A stretch of 64,000 nucleotides of DNA from Salinispora mooreana (GCF_000379065.1 NZ_KB900614.1:4265-68264); one strand, 5' to 3'. Shown: positions 36,420 through 44,667, counted from the stretch's first letter. The notes: a model not told the origin generated them from the letters alone. Numbers and translations: made by a program.

Positions 36420-36455
36420 GGGCCGTCAGCGCTTCCTGCTGGTCGCTGACGGCCC
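36420..36455 (-). terminator. terC terminator hairpin
   Basis: GGGCCGTCAGCG (36420-36431) pairs perfectly with CGCTGACGGCCC (36444-36455) around a 12-nt loop, 35 bp past the terC stop. Confidence 0.75.
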
Positions 36456-36489
36456 CCGCCGGGTCCACCCGCTGGCGTGGTGTCCCGGC

Positions 36490-37458
36490 TCAGGTGCCGG
36501 CCGACACCCCCACCTCGGGCCGGTCATCGGCGGCCGTGCTGGTGTTCCCGCGGGTGCTGTGCAGGCTCCACCCGATGGAGACCGCGATGGTTGCCACGAT
36601 CATGCCGAGGGTGACCGGGATGGGTAGCTTGCCGACCGGGGTCTCGGAGAGGATCAGCTTGACGCCGGCGAAGGCGAGCAGCACGGCCAGGCCGTAGTGC
36701 AGGTGCACGAACCGACGCAGCAGCCCGGCGAGGCAGAAATACAGGCTACGCAGGCCGAGAAGGGCGAACGCGTTCGCCGTCCAGACGATGAACGTGCTGG
36801 TGGTGATAGCCAGAATCGTCGCGACCGAGTCGAGGGCGAAGATCAGGTCGGTGGCCTCGACCGCGATCAACACCACGAACAGCAGGGTGGCCACCCGCGT
36901 GCCGTTGATCCGGGTAAAGAACCGGTTGCCGTGGTAGGCCGAGTCGGTGGGAATGAGCCGGCGGACGATGCGGACGACAAGGTTGCGGTCCGGCGGTGTC
37001 TCTCCGCCGTGCCGGAAGGCCAACCTATAGCCGGTGAAGATCAGAAACGCACCGAACAGGTACGCAGTCCAGAAGAAGCTCTCCAGCAGTTCGGCGCCGA
37101 CGATGATGAACACCATCCGAAACACCAGGGCACCGATCACGCCCCAGAACAGCACCTTGTGCTGAAAGGCAGCCGGTACGGCGAAGTAGCCGAAGATCAG
37201 CGCGAAGATGAACACATTGTCGATCGACAGCGCCTTTTCGATCAGATAGCCGGCGAAGTAGGTGCCGGCCACCTCGCCGCCCTGCCACACCCAGAGGATG
37301 CCGCCGAACGCCAGGCCGGCAGCGATCCAGATACCGGACCAGACCGCAGCCTCCCGGAAGCCGATGACATGGTTGTCGCGGTGGAAGAACAGATCGATTG
37401 ACAGCATCACGGCGACGACCAGAATGAGGACGGCCCAGACCCACCAGGACACGGACAT
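36490..37458 (-). CDS. terC: TerC family integral membrane protein (probable metal exporter)
   Basis: This 322-aa protein has about 9 transmembrane helices. TerC features include SIDLFFH, EKALSIDNVFIFALIF with the conserved Asp, and VEATDLIFALDSVATILAI with acidic residues inside the membrane. The family includes Alx and other Mn2+ exporters. ATG 37458 lies about 10 nt after AAAGGA. A promoter and a candidate yybP-ykoY riboswitch precede it, which supports Mn2+ efflux rather than tellurite resistance. Confidence 0.92.
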   Translation of the reverse strand: MSVSWWVWAVLILVVAVMLSIDLFFHRDNHVIGFREAAVWSGIWIAAGLAFGGILWVWQGGEVAGTYFAGYLIEKALSIDNVFIFALIFGYFAVPAAFQHKVLFWGVIGALVFRMVFIIVGAELLESFFWTAYLFGAFLIFTGYRLAFRHGGETPPDRNLVVRIVRRLIPTDSAYHGNRFFTRINGTRVATLLFVVLIAVEATDLIFALDSVATILAITTSTFIVWTANAFALLGLRSLYFCLAGLLRRFVHLHYGLAVLLAFAGVKLILSETPVGKLPIPVTLGMIVATIAVSIGWSLHSTRGNTSTAADDRPEVGVSAGT

Positions 37459-37509
37459 GGACGGAGTGATCCTTTCGACCAGCCGAGCCCACGGCAGTGG
37501 GCCGGCGCA

Positions 37510-37633
37510 ACGTGGCCGAAGGTCTTCCCGGGCCACCGTGGCAACCGGCGACCGCGCCGCCGGGACCCGGATAGGCCGGATCCGTACTGACGACGGCGCG
37601 TCGTACGTCGGGTACTCCCCCTCGAACTACGCC
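37510..37633 (-). ncRNA. Candidate yybP-ykoY (Mn2+) riboswitch
   Basis: In the terC leader, read on the minus strand, the hallmarks occur in order: GGGGGAGTAC near 37611-37620, the GTCGTCAGTACG segment near 37584-37595, a GC-rich stem, and GAAGACCTTCGGCCACG near 37511-37527. These resemble the conserved loops of the yybP-ykoY motif, which binds Mn2+ and switches on exporters. Its place between a promoter and terC agrees. A covariance-model search has not been run. Confidence 0.72.
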
Positions 37634-37635
37634 CC

Positions 37636-37665
37636 AGTATTCACGAAGCACAGTTCACCTGTCAA
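37636..37665 (-). promoter_or_regulatory. Promoter of terC and its riboswitch
   Basis: A consensus -35 TTGACA (37660-37665, minus strand) and -10 AATACT (37636-37641) are 18 bp apart. Transcription would begin near 37629, just before the riboswitch core. Confidence 0.7.
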
Positions 37666-37755
37666 CGTCGCAGAGCTGCGGTCACGATGCTGCATTCGTG
37701 TCTTGGGGTGCCTATATTGGCGGGCAACACACCAGACAACGACGGGATGGTGGTC

Positions 37756-38076
37756 ATGACACAGGCGGCCCAGCCCAGGACGGCGGACGGGGCGAAGGGG
37801 TGGACCTTCCTGACCAATCACGCGCATGTGCTGCTGGCCATCGCCCGCGAACCGACAACGCGACTGCGCGATGTCGCCACCGCTGTCGGCATCACCGAAC
37901 GCGCCGCACAGGCCATCGTCGCCGACCTGGAAGCCGCCGGATACCTGCACCGAGAGCGGGTTGGCCGGCGCAACGCGTACACCGTCAACCCGGCCGGCCG
38001 ATTCCGGCACCCGGCCGAGGCCGACCACCGCATCGGCGAACTGATCGACCTGTTCACCGAGGCACCGAACCCCTGA
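37756..38076 (+). CDS. Small winged-helix transcriptional regulator
   Basis: This 106-aa protein is one winged HTH: WTFLTNHAHVLLAIAREPTTRLRDVATAVGITERAAQAIVADLEAAGYLHRERVGRRNAYTVN, MarR/ArsR-like in order, with a short C-terminal helix. Similar actinobacterial proteins start MTxxAxPRTADG, so ATG 37756 is preferred; ATG 37747 is also in frame. The target is unknown. It is divergent from terC. Confidence 0.75.
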   Translation: MTQAAQPRTADGAKGWTFLTNHAHVLLAIAREPTTRLRDVATAVGITERAAQAIVADLEAAGYLHRERVGRRNAYTVNPAGRFRHPAEADHRIGELIDLFTEAPNP

Positions 38077-38128
38077 CCCGTTCCACCCTCACCCATCACC
38101 CTGGCCAGGACACGAGGAGCACGTTCGA

Positions 38129-38671
38129 ATGAGGATCGGGGTCTCCGGGACGCACGGGACCGGAAAGACGACACTGGTCGAGGCGCTGTGCGCCCGACTA
38201 CCCGGCCACGTGGCCGTGGACGAGCCGTACCACCTGCTCGAAGAGGAGGGCCACGAGTTCCAATATCCACCGTCCTCAGCGGACTACCGGGCGCTGATGG
38301 CGCGCTCGGCCCGAAGTCTCTGCTCGCCCCCGTCACCGTCCGCCACAGTCTTCGACCGCACCCCGTTGGACTACCTGGCGTACCTGGTGGCGACCGGTGC
38401 GGACCCGTCGGAGGAGGCCGGTCACGCGCCCCTCCGAGCCGCCTTCAGCCACCTCGACATGCTGGTCATCACAGTGATCACGCCCGAGACGGAGCGACTG
38501 CTCCCCGGAACGGAGTGGCCCGGCCTCCGGGCACGCATGAATGAGGCACTGCTGGAACTCGTCTATGCCGACCCGCTGGACGCCTGGCCGGACACGCCCG
38601 TGCTGGAGCTCAACGGCCCGCTGGACGGCAGAGCCGACCTGGTCCTCGGCGCCGTCGCGCAGCGCGGCTAA
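38129..38671 (+). CDS. AAA_28-type P-loop ATPase or kinase
   Basis: This 180-aa protein begins MRIGVSGTHGTGKTTLVEAL, a P-loop at residues 7-14, and has DEPYHLLEEEGHEFQYPP, FDRTPLDYLAYL (Walker-B-like DR) and an Arg-rich lid. It resembles small nucleoside or nicotinamide-riboside-type kinases, but the substrate cannot be told. ATG 38129 is followed by an intact frame. It is 52 bp after the wHTH gene, possibly co-transcribed. Confidence 0.75.
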   Translation: MRIGVSGTHGTGKTTLVEALCARLPGHVAVDEPYHLLEEEGHEFQYPPSSADYRALMARSARSLCSPPSPSATVFDRTPLDYLAYLVATGADPSEEAGHAPLRAAFSHLDMLVITVITPETERLLPGTEWPGLRARMNEALLELVYADPLDAWPDTPVLELNGPLDGRADLVLGAVAQRG

Positions 38672-38696
38672 CCGGGCGGTCAGGCCTTGGGCTGGG

Positions 38697-39194
38697 TCAG
38701 ACGATGACCGGGCTGCGGCGTTCCAGCAGCACCACGTCGCGCCACCGGCCGTGCTGACGACCGACCCGCTCCCGGGTGCCGACGACCCGGAAACCCGTTC
38801 GGGTGTGCAGGGCCAGGCTGGCGAGGTTCTCCGGGAAGACGGCGGACTGGATGGTCCAGATCCCGGCTGCCTCGGTGGCGGCGATCAGCGTGGTGAGCAG
38901 CAGCCGGGCGACACCGCGCCCCTGTTGGTTGGGGTCGACGTAGACGGAGTGTTCCACCACTCCGGCATACACGCGACGGCTGGACACCGACGATACGGCG
39001 ATCCAGCCAAGAGCCGTGCCGCTGTGGTCAACGGCGACGTAGCGGTGCTCCGGTAGCCGGCCGGCGTCAAATTCCGTCCAGGTCGGGGCCTGGGTTTCGA
39101 GGCTGGCATCGCCGGAGTCGAGGCCCGCCTGGTAGATCGCCAGGATAGTCTCGGCGTCATCGCGACGCATGGGCCGGACAGTGATGTCATCCAT
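38697..39194 (-). CDS. PAT-type GNAT acetyltransferase (possible ArsN1)
   Basis: This 165-aa protein resembles phosphinothricin N-acetyltransferases: ITVRPMRRDDAETILAIYQAGLDSGDASLETQAPTWTEFD, HSVYVDPNQQGRGVARLLLTTLI with acetyl-CoA motif QQGRGVA, and GFRVVGTRERVGRQHGRWRDVVLLERR. PAT-like proteins near arsR genes (ArsN1) acetylate the arsenical antibiotic arsinothricin. An arsR-type gene starts 140 bp away in the opposite direction, so that role is possible but unproven. Confidence 0.8.
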   Translation of the reverse strand: MDDITVRPMRRDDAETILAIYQAGLDSGDASLETQAPTWTEFDAGRLPEHRYVAVDHSGTALGWIAVSSVSSRRVYAGVVEHSVYVDPNQQGRGVARLLLTTLIAATEAAGIWTIQSAVFPENLASLALHTRTGFRVVGTRERVGRQHGRWRDVVLLERRSPVIV

Positions 39195-39334
39195 CAGTAC
39201 ACTCCTCGGCTCCCTCCGCCCAAAGCGCCGGATCGCGCCCCGAGCAACGGATGCGCATCTTTCTCAGGTCTGTCACGTCAACGCCGACAGACTGATTGCT
39301 TGCACGCTGATTCGAGAAGTGTCAACCTAGACGA

Positions 39335-39715
39335 ATGCCGAAGCAAGCGACACCGCTCCCCCACACCGTACTCGGCGACGACACCACCTGCTGTCCACCC
39401 CTGGCGCAGCAGCGCGTTCCCGCTGACGTCGCCACCGCACTCGCTCCGGCGTTCAAGGCACTCGGCGATCCGGTGCGGCTGCAGCTGATGTCGATGATCG
39501 CCTCCGCCGAGAATGGCGAGGCGTGCGTGTGCGACCTGACCCCCGCCTTCGATCTGAGCGGGCCGACGATCTCGCACCACCTCCGGACACTTCGCGAAGC
39601 CGGGCTCGTGGAGGCCGAGCGTCGGGGCACCTGGGTGTACTACCGGGCGCGGAAAACCGTCCTCAGTCAACTGGCAGCGCTACTCGCCAGCGAAGGTAGG
39701 ACGACAGCCCCGTAG
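39335..39715 (+). CDS. arsR: ArsR family metalloregulator (Corynebacterium type)
   Basis: This 126-aa protein has a winged HTH (FKALGDPVRLQLMSMI, LSGPTISHHLRTLREAGLVEAERRGTWVYY). It has adjacent cysteines near the N-terminus (TTCCPPL) and ACVCDL in the region of the DNA-binding helix, the ligand pattern of the CgArsR As(III) sensors. No arsenite pump or arsenate reductase is nearby. A repeat ATTCG/CGAAT with 17 bp between lies just before the start. Confidence 0.9.
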   Translation: MPKQATPLPHTVLGDDTTCCPPLAQQRVPADVATALAPAFKALGDPVRLQLMSMIASAENGEACVCDLTPAFDLSGPTISHHLRTLREAGLVEAERRGTWVYYRARKTVLSQLAALLASEGRTTAP

Positions 39716-39840
39716 GCTCCACCACCACTTTCGCCCGGCAACGCCGTCACCCAGTCGCGAAACTCCCGCCACCAGAGTCGCCAAACTTGGCACACTGCTC
39801 TCATCTAGGTATAAAACCCATCAGATGAGGAGCAGCCGTC

Positions 39841-40623
39841 GTGCGCGACTGGAGCCACCTCGTACCAGGCTGGGCACTCTTCCTCACCTTCCTGACGTTC
39901 TTCGTCGGATTCGCGATGTTGGGTGCGCTCCTGCTCCACAGGCGGGCCAGGCAGATGTTCAGCGAAGAACCGAGGTGGCTGAACTTCATCACGCACACCA
40001 TCATGATCAGCGGCACTTTCTACGCACTCCTGCTCGCCCTGACCGCCTTCTCCGCGTACGGGACCTACACCCAGGCCAGCCTCGCGGTCGCTACCGAGGC
40101 GGCGGACCTGAGCGCCCTCTACCGCACAGTGTCCAAGCATCCCGAGCCCGCCCGAACCGAACTTCAGGGCCTACTACGGGCCCATGTCGACTTCATGGTC
40201 GACGAAGCCTGGCCCGCCTACCAGCGAGGGCACAGCGCGGACGGCGAGCTCAAGGCGGAGAACAACGTTCACGACGTGTTGCTGACGTTCGATCCAAAGT
40301 CAGAGAAGGACGGGCAGCTCAACACTCTCGCCCTGTCGGAGCTGGAAAAGTGGAGCGAAGCGCGCCAACTCCGCTACACCTACACCACCGCCGCACTTCC
40401 GACGACGCTGTGGTTCGCGCTCCTGTTCGGCGCGCTGGTGGTCATTCTGCTGTCCTGCCTGATCCCCACCCGGACCCGACGCACTCTCACGATCATGGTA
40501 TGCACCGTCGCCACTATGATCAGCCTCCTGCTCTTCGTGGTCGAGGGCATTGACGAGCCATTCCGAGGATCGATGATCGTTTCCGTTGATCCCTATCTCA
40601 AAGCCGGACAAACATTCAACTGA
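39841..40623 (+). CDS. DUF4239 (bestrophin-like) membrane protein
   Basis: This 260-aa protein has four transmembrane helices in two pairs (near 10-30, 50-75, 180-205, 212-232) around a helical soluble part, the layout of DUF4239 bestrophin-like proteins. Members may be anion channels; the activity is unproven. GTG 39841 follows GAGGAG by 8 nt. Confidence 0.8.
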   Translation: MRDWSHLVPGWALFLTFLTFFVGFAMLGALLLHRRARQMFSEEPRWLNFITHTIMISGTFYALLLALTAFSAYGTYTQASLAVATEAADLSALYRTVSKHPEPARTELQGLLRAHVDFMVDEAWPAYQRGHSADGELKAENNVHDVLLTFDPKSEKDGQLNTLALSELEKWSEARQLRYTYTTAALPTTLWFALLFGALVVILLSCLIPTRTRRTLTIMVCTVATMISLLLFVVEGIDEPFRGSMIVSVDPYLKAGQTFN

Positions 40624-40991
40624 CCGCCCCGGCTCGCCTGCCGCCGAGGAGGAGGACACCGCCGCTGCCGGACCGCTTTCTCAGAAACTGCCGGCACAGG
40701 TCACGCAACGACCTCAGCCGAGGCTGCTGCGACACGTCGCGACGGTGGTCGCCGACCTGAAGTTCGGCCTGGTCGACATTGCCCTGCCCGTCATCGCAGA
40801 CAGGAGGCTGGGTAGGACCGAACGTGTAGATCAGCCACTCGACGCTGCTGGCTGCCCCGCCGTGAACCGGTCCACCGGGGTGCGGGGGGCGCCGCGCTGG
40901 GAGCATGTCGGTGCCGTGACACGGGAAGGTACCCTGACGGGCCGGTTGCGGTTCCTTCACGCACTAACTCTCTGCCACCCCGGAGGGCAAC
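40624..40991. other. Intergenic region
   Basis: No convincing gene was found in these 368 bp. A minus-strand frame over the middle shows no domain and no ribosome site. The last 15 bp hold the CGGAGGG ribosome site of the next gene. Confidence 0.5.
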
Positions 40992-41309
40992 ATGACAGAC
41001 CAACCGCCGGCTCAGCACTCCTCGCCGACGCCGAACCCGATGCCGGGCCACCCGCCCTACCCACCCCATGCGCACCCTGCACCATTCAACACCTATGCGA
41101 TTCTCGCGTTGATCTTCGGCGCCATGGTGTTTCCACCGTTGGGCATCTACTTTGGCAACAAGGCCAAGGGTCAGATCGCTCAGACGGGCGAACGCGGGGT
41201 TGAGCTGGCCACCGCTGGAGTCGTGGTTGGTTGGATCTTCACTATCCTCTACGGGCTGTTCTTCGTCGTCTGGTGCGGCATGATTGCGGTCCTCCTCGGC
41301 TCGGCATAG
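40992..41309 (+). CDS. DUF4190 domain membrane protein
   Basis: This 105-aa protein has a Pro-rich N-terminus and two transmembrane helices (about 35-55 and 74-98) with GNKAKGQIAQTGERGVELATAGVVVGW, the DUF4190 signature. CGGAGGG lies 5 nt before ATG. Its function is unknown. Confidence 0.85.
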   Translation: MTDQPPAQHSSPTPNPMPGHPPYPPHAHPAPFNTYAILALIFGAMVFPPLGIYFGNKAKGQIAQTGERGVELATAGVVVGWIFTILYGLFFVVWCGMIAVLLGSA

Positions 41310-41339
41310 GGGTATGGCCCTGAGGGGAATCACCGGCAA

Positions 41340-41476
41340 CGCTATAACCGTACGGTGACTGCCCGCCCCACTGTGGTCGTCGTGAGCGGACCTCCCGGAT
41401 CAGGGAAGACCACCCTCGCGCACGCACGTGCCCAGACGATCGGCGCTCCGGCGATCTGCCGGGACGAGAGCAAGGA
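41340..41476 (+). repeat. 137-bp direct repeat, copy 1
   Basis: This copy is identical to 42194-42330 except at 41428 and 41470. It carries the promoter-proximal bases and the first 41 codons of a kinase gene. The two copies are offset by 854 bp and enclose a complete minus-strand gene. Confidence 0.95.
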
Positions 41477-41501
41477 GCTCAGGCCGGCGGTCTCCGATTG
41501 A
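41355..41501 (+). pseudogene. Truncated first copy of the P-loop kinase gene
   Basis: From GTG 41355 this frame matches the first 40 residues of the intact kinase at 42209, including GPPGSGKTT, then leaves it after DESKE and stops at TGA 41499-41501. One substitution (L to R in HALAQ) and one (I to S) distinguish it. It is too short to fold as a kinase. Confidence 0.9.
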
Positions 41502-41504
41502 TCC

Positions 41505-42095
41505 TCAGTCGTAACTGGGTTGATCCTCTGTGGGATGGGCCGGGACGACATCGAGCCCCTGGTCGCCGACCAACGCCTCGACAGCGGCCTGCTCGGCGCC
41601 GATTCCCGCCCAGTGCGGGTCAACATCGCTGGCCAGACACCAGCGGTGATCCGCGGGCCAGACGAACGCCGGCGGCGCGATGGTGCGCCCAGCCCCAAGC
41701 TCGGCCGCCCAGACATCGATGTCGTCGAGAGAACCGCGAAACAGGGCATAGGCACGATGGGGCAACTCAAGCAGTGGGCCGTGCCGCGCCTGCGGCGGCA
41801 ACGGGGCATCCGAGTACCCCTCCCACAGGCAGAAGTAGCACTCCTGCGGAGTGGACGTGAACGCTTCGAGGAGATGCAGGGCGCGACGGGTCTGCTCGAG
41901 ATCGCACGGGTGCTCGTCGGGAACAACAACATCCGCCTCCGACTCGTCCGGGCCCACGGGGTCCCGGATGAAGCGAAGCCGGGCGTATGCCGCAAAGCCA
42001 GCCGGGCCAAATGTGATCAATCGCCCCGCGGAGGCACCCGAGCGCGTGAGCCAGTCACCGGCGCTGGTCTCCGGGCAGTAGCTGAGTCGTCGCAC
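41505..42095 (-). CDS. Conserved hypothetical protein between the direct repeats
   Basis: This 196-aa protein of unknown function starts at GTG 42095, 6 nt after GGGAAGG. It reads VRRLSYCPETSAGDWLTRSG, with FGPAGFAAYARLRFIRDP, a WEGYSDAPL segment and VWPADHRWCLASDVDPHWAGIG. The late VWPADHRWC-type segment is common in actinobacterial hypothetical proteins annotated only by similarity. It is the sole gene in the 717 bp between the 137-bp repeats, and so may have arrived with the duplication event. Confidence 0.75.
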   Translation of the reverse strand: MRRLSYCPETSAGDWLTRSGASAGRLITFGPAGFAAYARLRFIRDPVGPDESEADVVVPDEHPCDLEQTRRALHLLEAFTSTPQECYFCLWEGYSDAPLPPQARHGPLLELPHRAYALFRGSLDDIDVWAAELGAGRTIAPPAFVWPADHRWCLASDVDPHWAGIGAEQAAVEALVGDQGLDVVPAHPTEDQPSYD

Positions 42096-42193
42096 GGCCA
42101 CCCTTCCCTGGCAACACCTTCCACCCGAACGAAGATCTAGCAGGAACCGGGCGCGATGGGAAGCCCACCTGCTGCCGGCACCCCAGGTGAGAC

Positions 42194-42330
42194 CGCTATA
42201 ACCGTACGGTGACTGCCCGCCCCACTGTGGTCGTCGTGAGCGGACCTCCCGGATCAGGGAAGACCACCCTCGCGCACGCACTTGCCCAGACGATCGGCGC
42301 TCCGGCGATCTGCCGGGACGAGATCAAGGA
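42194..42330 (+). repeat. 137-bp direct repeat, copy 2
   Basis: This is the second copy of the repeat at 41340-41476, with two mismatches at 42282 and 42324. Here it continues into the full kinase gene, so this is probably the original position. Confidence 0.95.
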
Positions 42331-42793
42331 AGGAATGGTGCACGCGTCAACATCCGCCGCCGGCCTGTTTACGGCGGGACCGGCCGACGAGTTGGCGCTA
42401 CGGACCCTACCGACCTTCTTCGGCGTGTTGGAGTTGCTCCTTCGGGCCGGGGTGACAACCGTGGCGGAGGCCGCGTTCCAGGACCGGCTCTGGCGGCCGG
42501 GCCTGCAACCGTTGAGGGAGATTGCGGAGCTTCGGGTCGTGCACTGCATGGTTGACGCGAGCACGGCGTGGACCCGGATTCAACGTCGATGGGAGTCGAA
42601 TCCGCTCCGCCGCGCCCACGCCGACCTGCAGGACCCCACTGACCACCCGCTTCGCCATGCGAACTTTGATCGCGTCGCGCTGGACGTCCCGCTCTTGGAG
42701 GTCGACACCACAGACGGCTACCATCCGGCGCTCCCGAAGATCATCTCGTTTGTGGACAGAACGAGGCAGGCCCCGCAGCGACGGCACAATTAG
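42209..42793 (+). CDS. P-loop kinase-like ATPase
   Basis: This 194-aa protein begins VTARPTVVVVSGPPGSGKTTLAHAL, a P-loop at residues 12-19, then ICRDEIKEGM, a VAEAAFQDRLW Walker-B-like segment and an Arg-bearing lid (IQRRWESNPLRRAH). It belongs to the AAA_33/zeta-toxin-like small kinase group; the substrate is unknown. A truncated twin of its 5' end lies 854 bp upstream. A terminator follows. Confidence 0.82.
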   Translation: MTARPTVVVVSGPPGSGKTTLAHALAQTIGAPAICRDEIKEGMVHASTSAAGLFTAGPADELALRTLPTFFGVLELLLRAGVTTVAEAAFQDRLWRPGLQPLREIAELRVVHCMVDASTAWTRIQRRWESNPLRRAHADLQDPTDHPLRHANFDRVALDVPLLEVDTTDGYHPALPKIISFVDRTRQAPQRRHN

Positions 42794-42836
42794 GGACCGC
42801 AGCACGTGCGCGCCGTGGGCAGGGCAGATACGGAAG

Positions 42837-42873
42837 GGCGGCGTGCTCCGGCGGGTTGCCGGAGCGCGCCGCC
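42837..42873 (+). terminator. Kinase gene terminator hairpin
   Basis: GGCGGCGTGCTCCGG (42837-42851) pairs with CCGGAGCGCGCCGCC (42859-42873) with one T-G mismatch around a 7-nt loop, 43 bp past the kinase stop. Confidence 0.75.
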
Positions 42874-42882
42874 CGAGGGGCT

Positions 42883-42950
42883 TCAGGTGGGTTCGGCGAA
42901 GACCGTCCTGACCAGGTTGTCCAGGGCCGGGGGAAGGGTTTCGGCCGGGA
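42883..42950 (-). pseudogene. C-terminal end of a gene cut by an IS remnant
   Basis: The minus strand reads PAETLPPALDNLVRTVFAEPT and a stop, with codon use like real genes here. Upstream, at 42950, it runs into IS-end sequence. The parent family cannot be named from 21 residues. Confidence 0.45.
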
Positions 42951-43140
42951 CTATAAATAACGGCCCTGTCTCACTTTCGGTTTGCGCCGTGAGGTGCTGT
43001 TGGTTCGAGTGGAGGTGAGAGACCACCACCTTTGGCCTGTCGCAGCAGGTTGATGCAGCTGGGGGCAGCCTTGCGCCACCGCCCTAACCCGCCACAGGGC
43101 GGCCTCAAACTCACCACCTAGAACACGGACCCAATGCATC
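42951..43140. mobile_element. Insertion-sequence remnant
   Basis: This stretch begins with an AT-rich CTATAAATAA and then GGCCCTGTCTCACTTTCGG, which looks like an IS terminus. On the minus strand the last residues RRKPKVRQG fit the end of a transposase. No full transposase is present. Confidence 0.45.
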
Positions 43141-43143
43141 ATG

Positions 43144-44153
43144 TTGCCACTGAAGTAATCTCAGCGACTTTGCGGTAGGTACTTGTACTCGAAGTGGGTC
43201 AGGTGAAGTGCGGCGGCGACGATGTCGCTGATCCGGCGTGGGCTGGCGGTGGTGCGCCGGAGGGTTTTCCAGCGTCCGGTCAGGATCGCGAAGCCCCGTT
43301 CGCCCTGCCAGCGCAGTCCGCGTAGTAGCCGGTTGTAGGCGCGGTTGTCGGGAGCGAGTTGTTGCCTGCCGGTGGGTTGCTTGATCGGGACTTTGACGCC
43401 TTGGCCTGCGCCTTCGTAACCGGAGTCGGCCAGGGTGGGCAGGTCGAGTTCGGAAGCGGCCCAGTTCAGGGCGGCGGTGATGCCCTGCACTTGGGCGCAG
43501 GTGAGGTCGTGTAGGTGCCCCGGCATCACCTCGGAGGTCCACACGGGCAGTCCATCCGGACGCATGATCGCTTGAACATTTCCGCCGAAGTCGCGGTGCT
43601 TGCCGCAATACCAGGCGTCGATCGTGTCGCCCTTGACGCTGACGGTGGTTTCAGCCACCCGGTCGCAGTCGAACAGTTTCCCGTCCAGGATCACGTACGA
43701 CCAGCCGTCGTCGGCGACACGGCGCAGGGCCGCGTGCAGATCCTGGGCCTGCGCGGCCAGCACCGTGACGCCTTCAGCCAGGTACCGGTACGCGGTCGCG
43801 CGGGAGATCCCGAACCCGGCGCCCAGCAGGGTCACGTCCTCGCCTTTACGGAACCAGACGAGCACCAGGAGCGCTTGGTGGAAGCAGGTCAACGCGCGAG
43901 TGTCGCGTCGTGTCCCCTTGGCGTTGCGTTGCGCGGCCAGCAGCCGGCCGAGGTACTGCACGAGTTCCCTGGGGACGTCGGCCGTGGCACGATATGCGAT
44001 CACGTGGGGTCCTCACCGTGTGGGTGATCTTGTGGTGAGAACTACCTACCGAGGGCCCCACGCCCACTTCCAGCACCGTCCGATCTCATCGCTTTCGCCC
44101 GTGTCGCACCAATCAACACCTTCGCGTCGCTGAGATCAGTTCACTGGAGCAAC
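43144..44153 (-). mobile_element. IS5-type insertion sequence, about 1.0 kb
   Basis: Imperfect terminal inverted repeats enclose one transposase gene. The inner arms are at 43150-43168 (CTGAAGTAATCTCAGCGAC) and 44126-44144 (complement GTGAACTGATCTCAGCGAC), 16 of 19 matching, and GTTGC/GCAAC mark the outer ends. No clear target-site duplication was seen. The element sits directly downstream of toxin cassette A. Confidence 0.8.
43161..44003 (-). CDS. IS5 family transposase (DDE)
   Basis: This 280-aa transposase has an N-terminal HTH (LLGAGFGISRATAYRYLAEGV), the DDE_Tnp_4-like catalytic part with Asp in VILDGKLFD and in LADSGYEGAG, and WQGERGFAILTGRWKTLRR, in which Glu supplies the third acid. 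The stop codon lies inside the left terminal repeat. It looks intact and may still be active. Confidence 0.9.
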   Translation of the reverse strand: MIAYRATADVPRELVQYLGRLLAAQRNAKGTRRDTRALTCFHQALLVLVWFRKGEDVTLLGAGFGISRATAYRYLAEGVTVLAAQAQDLHAALRRVADDGWSYVILDGKLFDCDRVAETTVSVKGDTIDAWYCGKHRDFGGNVQAIMRPDGLPVWTSEVMPGHLHDLTCAQVQGITAALNWAASELDLPTLADSGYEGAGQGVKVPIKQPTGRQQLAPDNRAYNRLLRGLRWQGERGFAILTGRWKTLRRTTASPRRISDIVAAALHLTHFEYKYLPQSR

Positions 44154-44223
44154 CGCATTCTCCGACGAAGGCGGCTTCGCACGCATGTCAAGCAATGGTC
44201 CAGGATCGACGATAGATTCTGCA

Positions 44224-44664
44224 TCACTGAAGGTTCAGCCAGTAATTCCGGGCCGCGTCAACTACGGAGTTGAAATCGACTTCTTCAATATTTGTCATGA
44301 AAATTGGACTGGGTTCCAGCGTCCCAGCCTCTTGCGCCACGATAATGAACCGCTCTCCGCGCACATAGCTGTAAACCGTCCAGCGGTCCAGTGACTCTAC
44401 ACTCGACATCGTGGTCACATCATGGAGAAATTCATCAACCGCCAATAATTCCATGAACTTGAAGAGATCAATGTCTAGCAAATCAAGTCTTCTGTCGTCG
44501 ATTCGCGGACGATTCTTTAGCTGCGTCATAACTGATCCGATGATACAACCCTCGCTATCACCAACCAGTCGGCCATCGACGATCAGATGGAAGCGAAGCA
44601 TGCGATGCCCAGAGAGTGGGCTCACCAGCAAGCCGAATTGACCGTCATCGTCTAAGAATCTCAA
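44224..44664 (-). CDS. Immunity protein of toxin cassette A
   Basis: This 146-aa acidic protein starts at TTG 44664 (M-R-F-L-DDDG), 4 to 5 nt after GGAGGTGA. That ribosome site contains the final TGA of the extended toxin A frame, so the two are coupled. It has no signal peptide or membrane helix and is AT-richer than the chromosome, as expected of polymorphic immunity genes. The assignment as immunity rests on position; no named family was recognised. Confidence 0.65.
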   Translation of the reverse strand: MRFLDDDGQFGLLVSPLSGHRMLRFHLIVDGRLVGDSEGCIIGSVMTQLKNRPRIDDRRLDLLDIDLFKFMELLAVDEFLHDVTTMSSVESLDRWTVYSYVRGERFIIVAQEAGTLEPSPIFMTNIEEVDFNSVVDAARNYWLNLQ

Positions 44665-44667
44665 TCT

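Noticed and set aside
36133..36627. 164-aa TetR-like frame
   Set aside because: Only the HTH part is homologous; the rest is antisense to terC, so it is recorded as a remnant.
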